NCBI GenBank assembly: GCA_003054655.1
Contig: QAYZ01000014.1
Location: forward strand, 496,001-560,000
Length of the DNA stretch: 64,000 nt
From: Spartobacteria bacterium LR76
GTDB lineage: Bacteria; Verrucomicrobiota; Verrucomicrobiia; Chthoniobacterales; Terrimicrobiaceae
Direction of reading: 5' to 3'
The translations under genes and the position numbers were made by a program. The notes below the pieces were generated by a model. It worked only from the letters and a program-made list of their open reading frames with translations. It made no database searches and was not told where the DNA came from. Shown here one piece after another: positions 25,843 to 34,393 of the stretch (its first letter is position 1; every line of letters begins with the position of its first letter).

Positions 25843-25900
25843 CGAATAACCTAAATGGAAATCCTGAATGATGTTCGCTCCCCTTGTCCAAGTCTCCCCC

Positions 25901-26905
25901 ATGTCGTCCTCGCATTTGGAGGCCGGGTCCTGGCCGGTCATGCTCACGCCTTTTGCGGAAGACGGAAGCATCGACTGGCCGGCTCTTGACGCCTTGATCG
26001 ACTGGTATGTGGCAGGTGGAAGCCAGGGGCTTTTTGCCGCCTGCCTTTCGAGCGAGATATTTCATCTTTCCGAGGACGAGCGCCTCTCTATCGCACGCCA
26101 CACGGTCGAGCGGGTGGGGGGGCGGGTGCCCGTGATCGCGGCGGGGGCTCTGCCGTCGGGCATTTCCTTGCGCTCCGCCGTGAGCGCTCCCGAGGCTCTG
26201 GCGGAATCTATCGCCAAGGTAGCGGCGACGGGCGTGCGGTCCGTGATCTTGCTGACGAATCAATTTGCCTACGCCCATGAAGGCGCGGATGTCTGGCAGG
26301 CTTGTGTCGAAGATCTTCTGGAGAGGATCGATCCGCAGATTTCACTTGGCCTGTATGAATGCCCCGTCCCTTACAAGAGAGTGTTGACCTCATCCATGAC
26401 GGAGTGGGCGGCCCGGACCGGGCGCTTTCACTTTCTCAAAGACACCTGCTGCGACCTGGCTCTCATCCAAGCCAAGCTGGCTGCGGTGAGCGGGACTCCC
26501 CTGAGATTTTACAACGCCCATACGGCTACTCTGCTCGCAAGTCTTCAGGCGGGCGGGCATGGCTTTAGCGGTGTCGGTGCAAACGCCATCCCGCATCTTT
26601 ATGCCTGGCTGTGCCGGCATTTCGATGAGGAGCCGGAAGTCGCCCGTGAACTACAGGCATTTCTGGTGGAAAGCAGCCCGGCGGTCGATGTCGGCTACCC
26701 ATTTTCCGTGAAGACATATCTCGGGATTCATGGCGTGCCGATGACGTCTTTGGCCCGTTTGGGAGCGTCGACCATCACTGCGGCGGAGATTAACGCTCTT
26801 GCTCTCTTTCATCGAAAAGTTGAGGTTTGGGAGCAGCGGCTTTGCTTGAGTTCTCCTTTTGCCCATGCCGCCATCCCTGCTTCCTCCCCCAGGAGCATCC
26901 CATGA
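25901..26905 (+). CDS. DHDPS/N-acetylneuraminate lyase-family aldolase
   Basis: 334 residues from the ATG at 25901; ATGs at 25868 and 25871 would add 10-11 residues. It is a class I aldolase barrel: Lys180 (FHFLKDTCC) is the Schiff-base lysine and Tyr152 (LYECP) the general base. The pyruvate-carboxylate loop usually written G-T-T/S-G-E appears as CLSSE (49-53), an unusual version. The family cleaves or forms 2-keto-3-deoxy acids, releasing pyruvate and an aldehyde. First gene of a five-gene operon; ATGA overlap with the pseudopilin. A sialic acid or other keto-sugar-acid is a fair guess given the sialidase-fold neighbour, but the exact substrate is open. Confidence 0.85.
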   Translation: MSSSHLEAGSWPVMLTPFAEDGSIDWPALDALIDWYVAGGSQGLFAACLSSEIFHLSEDERLSIARHTVERVGGRVPVIAAGALPSGISLRSAVSAPEALAESIAKVAATGVRSVILLTNQFAYAHEGADVWQACVEDLLERIDPQISLGLYECPVPYKRVLTSSMTEWAARTGRFHFLKDTCCDLALIQAKLAAVSGTPLRFYNAHTATLLASLQAGGHGFSGVGANAIPHLYAWLCRHFDEEPEVARELQAFLVESSPAVDVGYPFSVKTYLGIHGVPMTSLARLGASTITAAEINALALFHRKVEVWEQRLCLSSPFAHAAIPASSPRSIP

Positions 26906-27648
26906 ATGGTCCCTCCGTTTTCTTGCACAGGAGTATCCGCCGACCGGCCGGATTGCCGGGCTTCACCCTCGTGGAGTTGCTGGCGGCCATCGCCATCCTC
27001 GGCATTTTGGCCGGCCTTTTACTGCCCGTGATGTCTCGCGCACGCTCGGCTGCCAATGATGCGAAGTGCATCGGAAACCTGCAACAGATCGGCGCGGGCA
27101 TCGCGATCTACACCGCGGAGAACAATGGAAAGCTTCCCGCCCGGGCAACCACGCAGGACCCGGTCTCCTGGCAGACCCGCGTGCAGCCGTATATGAATCT
27201 CTCGGGAGACGGCGCTTTGCGAAAGGGCATCGCCTGCCCGGCGGCGTCGCCCCGCCCCGTGCTGGCGGATCGCACCGACAAGCGCAGCACGTACGGGATT
27301 TCCGTTTATCTCGTGGGGTCGTCTATTGACTGCAACCTTTCACGCGTGACTGGCTCGCCGGTCCTGATGGTGGTCGACATGCCGACCGCAAACGTCGACG
27401 ACCGCGGGCCGTGGAACGATGGGCGCACCACTGCGGCTCAGCGAAAGGCGATGTTCCGGCATATGGGAGGCACCCGCCAGCACGGAGTCTTCACCGATGG
27501 TCATGTGGAGTCCATGAAACCCTCGGAGTCTGGAATCTTCGGGGAGGACGGCGCCCGCAGCGCCTGGCTCCCCGCTGGCATTTCCTATCGGTTCCCCGGG
27601 TATTGGATTTCCCCGAGCCCGCCGACTCCCACTGACAACATCGAATAA
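26902..27648 (+). CDS. Prepilin-type pseudopilin with H-X-DG-like motif
   Basis: 248 residues. A 20-residue leader ends Gly20, followed by FTLVELLAAIAILGILAGLL, the class III prepilin cleavage site and helix with Glu at mature position 5 (Glu25). The prepilin peptidase at 2031-3137 could process it. The globular part carries RHMGGTRQHGVFTDGH at 186-201, matching the prepilin-associated H-X9-DG domain but with 11 residues between His187 and Asp199. Cys56, Cys112 and Cys144 may form disulfides. Unlike pilus subunits it sits inside a sugar operon: its ATG overlaps the lyase stop, and its TAA overlaps the next ATG (TAATG). Confidence 0.88.
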   Translation: MNGPSVFLHRSIRRPAGLPGFTLVELLAAIAILGILAGLLLPVMSRARSAANDAKCIGNLQQIGAGIAIYTAENNGKLPARATTQDPVSWQTRVQPYMNLSGDGALRKGIACPAASPRPVLADRTDKRSTYGISVYLVGSSIDCNLSRVTGSPVLMVVDMPTANVDDRGPWNDGRTTAAQRKAMFRHMGGTRQHGVFTDGHVESMKPSESGIFGEDGARSAWLPAGISYRFPGYWISPSPPTPTDNIE

Positions 27649-29030
27649 TGATGCTCCCTGGAAATATTATAATACCTGATTCATCCGGTCGCTTTTTGAC
27701 GGGATGCGCGTTGGCCCTGCTCCTTTGCGGCTGCTCTCGACCGTCGGCCCCCGATGTCCGGTCGTCCGGGCATGCTGTGGAACCCGCGACGGAACGCGCC
27801 GGTTTTTTGCTTTCCGGGGAAGTCAACTCCCAGGGCACCCCCGTGGTGGCGATGTGGGGGAGTGGAAAAGCTAGGGCCGGAGAGGATGGAGCGGGATATC
27901 CTATCCTGAAAAGCGCGCGGCATGCGCTCATCTTTCAGGATGCGGTGGAAGCCGGGGCCTACAATCATCACGCCCAGCTTGCCTATCAGGGAGGAGTGTT
28001 TTTCGCCGCGTGGAGCAATCATCCGAAAGGAGAGGATGCCGCCGGTCAAAGGGTGTTATTTTCGACTTCTCCGGATGGAGCCGGGTGGCGGAAATGGGCG
28101 GAAGCCTTTCCTCCTCCGAGCGAGGTGAGGGGGTGGGAGGACGGCTTCGGGTACTATTCGGTCGCCGCTCCGTGGCACGTCCATGACGGGAAGGTTTATC
28201 TCACTGCGCGCATCTACAACTTCGTCGGATGGGAAAACTCCGACCGGACCAGCCGCGCTCCCGCGCGCGACAGCGAGCATATCTTTCAGCGCTATGAGTA
28301 CCTTGGCATCCTGGCGCGCGAAGTGACGCCGCAGGGGGAATTGGGTCCTGTATTTTCTCTCTCGACCCGGATGAATCGGGCGAAGGATCTCGCTTACACG
28401 TTTATCCCCTACGGCGACCCCGCCTATCAGCCGATAGCCGACTCGATCAACCGCATCCCGGAGACAACTCCCCGGCTCAAGGGGCCTCTGCCCCTCCCGG
28501 TCGACACCGCTCGTCTGGTCGAGCCCACGGTCTATGAAGCTGCCGACAAGTCTTGGGTGGCCGTGATCCGGGACGATAAATTTTCCCATCGCAAGTATGT
28601 GAGCTTTTCCCGGGACCATGGGACCACCTGGTCAAAGGCCATGCCAACCGACATCCCGGACTCACCCTCTCTCGATGTCAATGTTTCCGCGCCCGACGGG
28701 TCCATCCTGCTCATCGGCAATCACTGTGCTGCGGCGTTCGACAATCCGCAAAGTCCCACTCACTACGATCGCGACACTCTCGATGTCGCGGTGAGTTTCG
28801 ATGGATACTATTTCCCGCGAGCTTACGCCTTGCGGACGGGGGTGCAGGCTTGGCGGGTGCCGCGGCAAGCGGTGCGTGGCAGGGGTGGCGGTCCGCAATA
28901 TCCCTCGGCGCTTGTCGCCGGGGATCGTCTCTACGTGATGTATTCCTTTGGCAAGGAGGACATTTGGTGCTCGAGCGTGCCGTTGTCTGATCTGCGTTTC
29001 CCACCCTCCAACAATCCGAAACCCAACTAG
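27648..29030 (+). CDS. Sialidase-superfamily (BNR/Asp-box) lipoprotein
   Basis: 460 residues. The N-terminal signal ends with LLLCGC, Cys29 being the likely lipidation site. The body looks like a six-bladed beta-propeller: a clear Asp-box S-R-D-H-G-T-T-W at 321-328, a weaker one in STSPDGAGW, and repeated strand-turn units. Members include exo-sialidases and other glycoside-binding or hydrolysing propellers. I cannot identify the sialidase Arg triad with confidence, so activity is uncertain. Coupled to the pseudopilin by TAATG and followed after 8 bases by the PEP-CTERM gene. As a surface lipoprotein it could release or bind the glycan whose product the lyase handles. Confidence 0.72.
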   Translation: MMLPGNIIIPDSSGRFLTGCALALLLCGCSRPSAPDVRSSGHAVEPATERAGFLLSGEVNSQGTPVVAMWGSGKARAGEDGAGYPILKSARHALIFQDAVEAGAYNHHAQLAYQGGVFFAAWSNHPKGEDAAGQRVLFSTSPDGAGWRKWAEAFPPPSEVRGWEDGFGYYSVAAPWHVHDGKVYLTARIYNFVGWENSDRTSRAPARDSEHIFQRYEYLGILAREVTPQGELGPVFSLSTRMNRAKDLAYTFIPYGDPAYQPIADSINRIPETTPRLKGPLPLPVDTARLVEPTVYEAADKSWVAVIRDDKFSHRKYVSFSRDHGTTWSKAMPTDIPDSPSLDVNVSAPDGSILLIGNHCAAAFDNPQSPTHYDRDTLDVAVSFDGYYFPRAYALRTGVQAWRVPRQAVRGRGGGPQYPSALVAGDRLYVMYSFGKEDIWCSSVPLSDLRFPPSNNPKPN

Positions 29031-29038
29031 AACTCATA

Positions 29039-30874
29039 ATGAAAACCTCCCGAATAACTCTCTTCCTCCTCGCCGTGGCGACAGGCGCCGCATCGGCACA
29101 AATCACCTGGACGGGCAATGGGAATCCGAACAACAGCGGTGCCTGGTCCGATTCCGCGAACTGGGGTGGCAGTGTACCCGATATTGGAGACACTGCTGGC
29201 CTGGGAAATGTCACCTCCGGCACCCGCACGGTCACTTACGATGCGGCAGCCTCGGGTAAACTGGGTGGTATTGATATCACCCAGAGCACGGCCGGTGCGG
29301 TGAACGCCTTTTCCATCAAGCGAAACCTGACGCTCACTAATGGCTTTGCCATCGGTGCGACAGCGGGAACTTCGGAGGTGCGGTTCGGAGGTGCAGCGGA
29401 AAAGATCACCCTCCAGGTCGGAGCAAATGCTTCCAGCCCCGGCATCACCGTGGAATCCGGGGGACGGCTGGTGTTTGACTTCATTCAGGGAAGCAGCAGC
29501 GGAAACGACCTTGCCTCCAACGTGATAGTCAATACAGGTGGCGTATTCCAGGTCGGGTCCTCGGCGACGGGGACCTCGGCATCGACAGCGCAGAATACGC
29601 TCACCCGGGGACTCTCTCTGGCGGGCGGCTCGGTGCTGCTCGATACCACAAGCTATTCCGCCGTGCGGCTGGCGATTCAAGGGGCGTTCAGCTCCACGGG
29701 CGGCTCGATCTCCACGACCAGCGGTAGCGGAGGTTCCATCTTCTTTGACGGCCCCAGTGTCTCCCTGGCAAATACGACTATCGGTTCCGTTAACTTCTCG
29801 GTCCGCGGCTCTGGCACCAAGACATTTCAGAGCGACACCGCGCTGAATCGTCTCTATCTCATCGGTCGTAACAATGCTGATCTTGAGGTCTCCGTCACCG
29901 CTCCCACCGCGACAGGTCTCTACCTTACGCAGGAGTCCGCCGGGCGGGCCGTCGCCCTCAAGCTGACGGGCAATCTCGCTTTGGCCAGCAATGGCGTGCA
30001 GCTCAGCGCCACAGGTGGTGCGACCAGCGGTGTCACGACATATCAGGTCAACACGAATGGTCATGTCCTCGATTTGAGCCTGGGACAGAACTACGGCAAA
30101 TGGACTCCGAACAAAGGCTCGGAGACGACGGCCCTGTGGGATTTGCGCGGATCGAACGGCACGGGAGGAATCAAGGCCCGTGCCTTTGACCTGAGTGCCG
30201 CCAATGTGCAGACCGTGCTGGGAGCGGGGCTGGTCCTCGAGGCGATCAGCGGATCGAATGTTAACTCCCGGGCGAGCAATCTTTCGGGCGTGGGAGAGAT
30301 CGATGCCGCCTCGGTGTTTCGTTTCAACCCTGCGGATACCAGCTACGCGGGCACGCTGCGGTCTAATCGCAATATCGGCATCCTGGAGGTGAAGGCGGGC
30401 ACGCTCACCATCGACGGAGATGTCGACTTCAACGCTGCGGGGGGCATTGTGGTAGCCGCCGGTGCAGAACTGAACCTCGGAGCCCGCGCGGTGGGGACCT
30501 CGAAGTATACCTTCGGAGTGAACGGAGCGAACATCGGAAAGCTGAATGGCGGCACGACACCTGTCTCGCTGGCTGGTTCGACGTTGATTTTTAACTTCGA
30601 GTCCTCGGCCCAGGCTGGGACCTATGAAGCCTTCGCCAATCCCGGAGGTATCACGGGAGGGCTGGGAGCGGTTCAGATCGCCGGGCTGTACTCGCTGAAC
30701 CTGGCCAACTCGGGCAACGAATGGAACGGCTCCACGGGAGGATATAACTTCTCGTTCTCTTCGGAGACGGGATACTTCACGGTCTCCGCTGTGCCGGAAC
30801 CCTCCACCACCGCGCTGGGAGTGAGCGGAGCGGCGCTGGTCGCGACGCTCTTGGGTCGTCGCCGCCAGCCCTGA
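29039..30874 (+). CDS. PEP-CTERM surface protein with autotransporter-like beta repeats
   Basis: 611 residues. The signal peptide MKTSRITLFLLAVATGAASA is followed by ITWTGNGNPN..GAWSDSANWGG, a common start of verrucomicrobial autotransporter-like beta-helix proteins. The long middle is Gly/Ser/Thr-rich with few charges. The C-terminus has V-P-E-P-S-T at 585-590, a hydrophobic segment (LGVSGAALVATLLG) and R-R-R: a PEP-CTERM sorting tail that an exosortase would process to anchor the protein on the cell surface or link it to exopolysaccharide. No exosortase is in the window. It is fourth in the lyase operon, between the sialidase-fold lipoprotein and the transporter. Confidence 0.9.
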   Translation: MKTSRITLFLLAVATGAASAQITWTGNGNPNNSGAWSDSANWGGSVPDIGDTAGLGNVTSGTRTVTYDAAASGKLGGIDITQSTAGAVNAFSIKRNLTLTNGFAIGATAGTSEVRFGGAAEKITLQVGANASSPGITVESGGRLVFDFIQGSSSGNDLASNVIVNTGGVFQVGSSATGTSASTAQNTLTRGLSLAGGSVLLDTTSYSAVRLAIQGAFSSTGGSISTTSGSGGSIFFDGPSVSLANTTIGSVNFSVRGSGTKTFQSDTALNRLYLIGRNNADLEVSVTAPTATGLYLTQESAGRAVALKLTGNLALASNGVQLSATGGATSGVTTYQVNTNGHVLDLSLGQNYGKWTPNKGSETTALWDLRGSNGTGGIKARAFDLSAANVQTVLGAGLVLEAISGSNVNSRASNLSGVGEIDAASVFRFNPADTSYAGTLRSNRNIGILEVKAGTLTIDGDVDFNAAGGIVVAAGAELNLGARAVGTSKYTFGVNGANIGKLNGGTTPVSLAGSTLIFNFESSAQAGTYEAFANPGGITGGLGAVQIAGLYSLNLANSGNEWNGSTGGYNFSFSSETGYFTVSAVPEPSTTALGVSGAALVATLLGRRRQP

Positions 30875-30923
30875 GATATTGCCGGAGCGGGATTTTCCAA
30901 TCCCGCTCTCCTCTGTCGATCCG

Positions 30924-32432
30924 ATGCCTGAGAAAATCGCTCCCGGCGACCGCATACCGCCGTTCCAGAAGATTGCCTTCGCCGCAGGCATGAACACCGA
31001 GTATGTGGCGACGGGACTCATGACGGGCGTGCTCTGGATGCCCTTTTTCAACATCGGACTCGGGCTGAATCCTGTCGTGCTGGGAGGCATCCTCATGGCC
31101 TATCGGGCCTGGGATGCCATCATCGATCCCGTGATGGGCAACCTGTCCGACAACACCCGCACGCCCTGGGGGCGACGACGACCGTATCTGCTTGCAGGGG
31201 CGATTATTTCAGCCCTCCTGTATCCTCTGTTCTGGAATATTCCGGGAGGCCTGGGGGATACGGGTAGGACGCTTTACCTCTTGTTGGTCGGGATGCTCTT
31301 TTTCGCCAGCTTTACGATGTGGTCGATTCCGTACTATGCGATGCAGCTCGAGCTCACGCCGAGCTATGATGAGCGCACCCGCCTCACCGGATGGATGACG
31401 TTTTTTAGCAAACTCTCCTATCTGGCAGGTGGGTGGCTGCTGGCATTTGTGATTCTCGTCGGCACGCTGGCGTCGGGCGACCCTGCGGCCCTGGAGGGAA
31501 GGTCCGCCGGAGTGCGGGAGATTCTCGGAGCCATCCAGCCATGGCTGGCCGCGCTGGCGGGGAATACCCCGGGGGAGCGTCCCATCGTAGCTGGCATGCG
31601 TATTGTCTGCTGGCTGATTGCAGCCAGCATCCTTTGCTTCGGCCTGTTGCCTGCGCTCTTTGTCAAGGAGCGGTACTATGAGTCAGAGGCTCGGCAGCAG
31701 GTTCGCGATCCCTTTTGGCAGAGCATCAAGGAGTCTGCCCGGTGCGGCCCCCTCTGGTCGCTCAATGTGCTCGTGTTTTTCCTCCTCCTCGGCACGATGT
31801 CGGTGGCCAGCCTGGGGCAGTACGTAAACTTTTACTACGCGTGCCAGGGCGATCTGGTGCTCGGCGCGGTGATCGCCGGCTGGAAGGGAACGGTGGTCGT
31901 GCTGGTCGGCGTCTCGACCATTCCGCTTTTTATCTGGCTCGGCGAGCGTTGGGACAAACGCCGCGTAGTGATTTTCATGCTGGCATGCAGCATTTTCGGC
32001 CATCTGCTGAATATCTTTCTAATGACGCCGTCTCGTCCCTGGCTGCAGATTGTTTCTGGCGTCTTTGAATCGTGTTCGCTCTCGGCGGTCTGGCTCTTCC
32101 TGCCATCCATGAAGGCAGATGTGGCTGACTGGGACGAGCGCCAGACCCGCCGCCGCAGGGAAGGTGCCATCAATGCCTTTCACTACTGGTTCGTCAAGGC
32201 GGCGCTCACTTTGTCGATGGGCATCGGCGGCGTGGCCCTCCAGGTCTCCGGTTTCAACGCGGCTCTCCCCGTGCAGTCGTCGGAAACTCTGGGCCGGATG
32301 TTTGCGATTTATCTAGGCCTTCCGCTGGTGCTCTGGACCGTGGCGTTGGGTGCGGCCTGGTTTTATCCGCTTACGCGGGAGCGATTCGCGGTCGTGCGCC
32401 GGGAGCTGGAGGCCCGGCGCGGCCAGATATAG
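30924..32432 (+). CDS. GPH-family sugar:cation symporter
   Basis: 502 residues with about 12 membrane helices. The glycoside-pentoside-hexuronide signature is present: DPVMGNLSDNTRTPWGRRRPYL at residues about 70-91 (D-P-x-x-G-x-x-S-D then W-G-R-R-R-P). MWSIPYYAMQLELTPSYDERT is also typical of the group. It imports a mono- or oligosaccharide with Na+ or H+. The start at 30924 (MPEKIAPGDR) is preferred over a frame extension from 30879. It is the last gene of the operon and ends 17 bases before the convergent Gfo/Idh gene. The cargo is presumably the sugar sensed by the XylR-type regulator at 24614. Confidence 0.9.
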   Translation: MPEKIAPGDRIPPFQKIAFAAGMNTEYVATGLMTGVLWMPFFNIGLGLNPVVLGGILMAYRAWDAIIDPVMGNLSDNTRTPWGRRRPYLLAGAIISALLYPLFWNIPGGLGDTGRTLYLLLVGMLFFASFTMWSIPYYAMQLELTPSYDERTRLTGWMTFFSKLSYLAGGWLLAFVILVGTLASGDPAALEGRSAGVREILGAIQPWLAALAGNTPGERPIVAGMRIVCWLIAASILCFGLLPALFVKERYYESEARQQVRDPFWQSIKESARCGPLWSLNVLVFFLLLGTMSVASLGQYVNFYYACQGDLVLGAVIAGWKGTVVVLVGVSTIPLFIWLGERWDKRRVVIFMLACSIFGHLLNIFLMTPSRPWLQIVSGVFESCSLSAVWLFLPSMKADVADWDERQTRRRREGAINAFHYWFVKAALTLSMGIGGVALQVSGFNAALPVQSSETLGRMFAIYLGLPLVLWTVALGAAWFYPLTRERFAVVRRELEARRGQI

Positions 32433-32449
32433 CTTTTCGGAATCCGCCC

Positions 32450-33505
32450 CTAAAACATCATGGGAACCTGCTTCTCGTCGGAGACGTAGCAGGCGTCGAG
32501 TACCTTCTGCATTTCCGCCCCTCGGGCAAAATCCGGCTGATCCTGCTTGCCGGTCTGGATCGCCTTGATGAAGCGCTGGTAGTTGTTCGGCACAGCCGGG
32601 GCCTCGACATCACGCCACTGGGCCTTGTCGAGATCGGGGCCCGAGCAGATGCGATAGCCAGCCGTGGTCTTGTCGGAGTCGATCTCCACCGTGCCCTTCG
32701 TGCCGGCGATCTTGAGGAACAGCCGGTTGGCGTGGCCGCCGCACCAGCGGGTGGTGTGGATCGTGCCGAGTGCGCCGTTGGCAAACTCGACGTTGAGGAC
32801 GGCGGAGTCGTTGGCGTCGAGGACGTATTCCCCGATGCGGTTGCCTTTGGCCTTCGGAAAGGCCTTGAGCCGACAGTAGACGGATTTCAGCGGACCGACC
32901 GGGTACGTGGCGAAGTCGACGATATGCACGCCCACATCACCGAGCACGCCCTTGCTGCCATGCTTCGACGAGAGCCGCCAGAGCCACGCGGGAGTGGTGC
33001 GCCAGTCGCCCCAGACCTTGCTGGCGAGCCAGGCCTGGAGGTAGCTGGCCTCGATGTGGCGTACGTCGCCGATCTCGCCGGAGCGGATCACTTTCTCGAC
33101 GGCCTGGATGGCGGGCCAGTCGCGATAGGACAGGTTCACCATGTTGATGACTTCCGCCTTTTTCGCGGCGGCGACCATCTTGCGGGCGTCGGGATACGTG
33201 ACGGCGAGCGGCTTTTCGCACAGCACGTGCTTTCCCGCCTTCAGGCAGGCGAGGGAGAGCGAAGCGTGAAATGCGTCCGGTGCCACGATGGTCACCGCGT
33301 CAAAATCCGCATTCTTCAGCAGCTCCTTTACGCCAGCATAAGCGGCGGGGATATTGTGTTTGGCGGCGAAATCCTTTGCCCTCTGCAAATCCACGTCGGC
33401 GGCAGCGACGATCGCGCAACCGGGGATGGCGGCGAATTTCTCGGCGTGGACATTGGCCATGCCTCCCGTGCCAAGGATGGCAAGGCGAACTTTTTTCTTA
33501 CTCAT
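32450..33505 (-). CDS. Gfo/Idh/MocA-family oxidoreductase
   Basis: 351 residues. The N-terminal Rossmann fold has LGTGGMANVHAEKF with the dinucleotide loop, and the family Glu-Lys-Pro is at 97-99 (LCEKPLAV). The C-terminal domain has WRLSSKHGSKGVLGDVGVHIVDF, where the second catalytic region (G-D-x-G-x-H) lies. These enzymes oxidise, reduce or epimerise sugars and inositols with NAD(P). The gene is downstream of thuA (23 bases) on the same strand, a pairing that recurs in Verrucomicrobiota and Planctomycetota sugar clusters, with an AraC regulator divergent to thuA. Substrate unknown. Confidence 0.9.
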   Translation of the reverse strand: MSKKKVRLAILGTGGMANVHAEKFAAIPGCAIVAAADVDLQRAKDFAAKHNIPAAYAGVKELLKNADFDAVTIVAPDAFHASLSLACLKAGKHVLCEKPLAVTYPDARKMVAAAKKAEVINMVNLSYRDWPAIQAVEKVIRSGEIGDVRHIEASYLQAWLASKVWGDWRTTPAWLWRLSSKHGSKGVLGDVGVHIVDFATYPVGPLKSVYCRLKAFPKAKGNRIGEYVLDANDSAVLNVEFANGALGTIHTTRWCGGHANRLFLKIAGTKGTVEIDSDKTTAGYRICSGPDLDKAQWRDVEAPAVPNNYQRFIKAIQTGKQDQPDFARGAEMQKVLDACYVSDEKQVPMMF

Positions 33506-33528
33506 GAGATGGAGAAAGGAGGGTGCTG

Positions 33529-34299
33529 TTATTTGTGGCCGACCTTGGAACGCAGGTGCGCCTCTGGATCATCGGGGAGGGGTTCCAGCGCCGGGGAGTT
33601 GGGGCAGACATCTGGGATGCGCACGGTGGCGCGGGCCCAGTGGACGGAGTTGGCGATCACCTTCTGCACCTCGGCCTGGTGATAGGTCGGGTACGTCTCG
33701 TGACCGGGCCGGAAGTAGAAGATGCGGCCATTCCCGCGATACCACGTCGCGCCGCTGCGGAAGACCTCGCCGCCGGTGAACCAGGAGATGAAGAGGAGTT
33801 CATCCGGAGTGGGAATGCCGAATGGTTCGCCATACATCTCCTCGGCGGGAATCTCAAAGTAATCACCGATCCCCTGCGTGATGGGGTGCGATGGCAGGAT
33901 GTTCCACAGACGCTCCTTGTCGCTGGCCTCGCGCCATTTCAGCGAGCAGGTGGTGCCGAGGAGCGACTTGAAGATCTTGGCATAGTGGCCGGAGTGCAGC
34001 ACCACGAGGCCCATGCCCTCCAGGACGCGCTTCTTCACGCGCTCCACGATGGCGTCCTGCACGTCGCCATGGGCCATGTGCCCCCACCAGATGAGCACAT
34101 CGGTTTTCTCCAGGACGGCTTCGGTGAGGCCGTGCTCCGGCTCGTCGAGCGTGGCGGTGCCGACGGACAGGGCGGGATCTTTCCTAAGGAATCCTGCGAT
34201 GGTTTGGTGCATGCCGTCGGGATAGATCTCGGCGACTTTCGGGTTGCGTTTCTCGTGGCGGTATTCGCCCCAGACGATGACGTTGATGGGAGAGGTCAT
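33529..34299 (-). CDS. ThuA-like domain protein
   Basis: 256 residues with a ThuA (trehalose-utilisation) glutamine-amidotransferase-like fold. The start [46 protein letters not shown] and [17 protein letters not shown] are family landmarks; His/Gly/Ser positions at GLVVLHSGH replace the usual amidotransferase nucleophile region. It has no signal peptide, so it is cytoplasmic. ThuA proteins are repeatedly found beside Gfo/Idh enzymes and are implicated in 3-keto-sugar chemistry, without a defined reaction for this one. It is upstream of the oxidoreductase and divergent from an AraC regulator. Confidence 0.88.
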   Translation of the reverse strand: MTSPINVIVWGEYRHEKRNPKVAEIYPDGMHQTIAGFLRKDPALSVGTATLDEPEHGLTEAVLEKTDVLIWWGHMAHGDVQDAIVERVKKRVLEGMGLVVLHSGHYAKIFKSLLGTTCSLKWREASDKERLWNILPSHPITQGIGDYFEIPAEEMYGEPFGIPTPDELLFISWFTGGEVFRSGATWYRGNGRIFYFRPGHETYPTYHQAEVQKVIANSVHWARATVRIPDVCPNSPALEPLPDDPEAHLRSKVGHK

Positions 34300-34393
34300 G
34301 GGAAATTTCTGTTCCAGACATCGCAGGTTGCTTCAGGAAAACAACGGAAATGAGTTTCACTTGGCTGCGAAGAATAGTAAAAAACTGACATCC

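Noticed and set aside
29027-31096. 689-codon minus-strand frame opposite the PEP-CTERM gene
   Set aside because: The plus strand has a signal peptide and a PEP-CTERM tail, so the minus frame is a shadow of Gly/Ser/Thr-rich codons.
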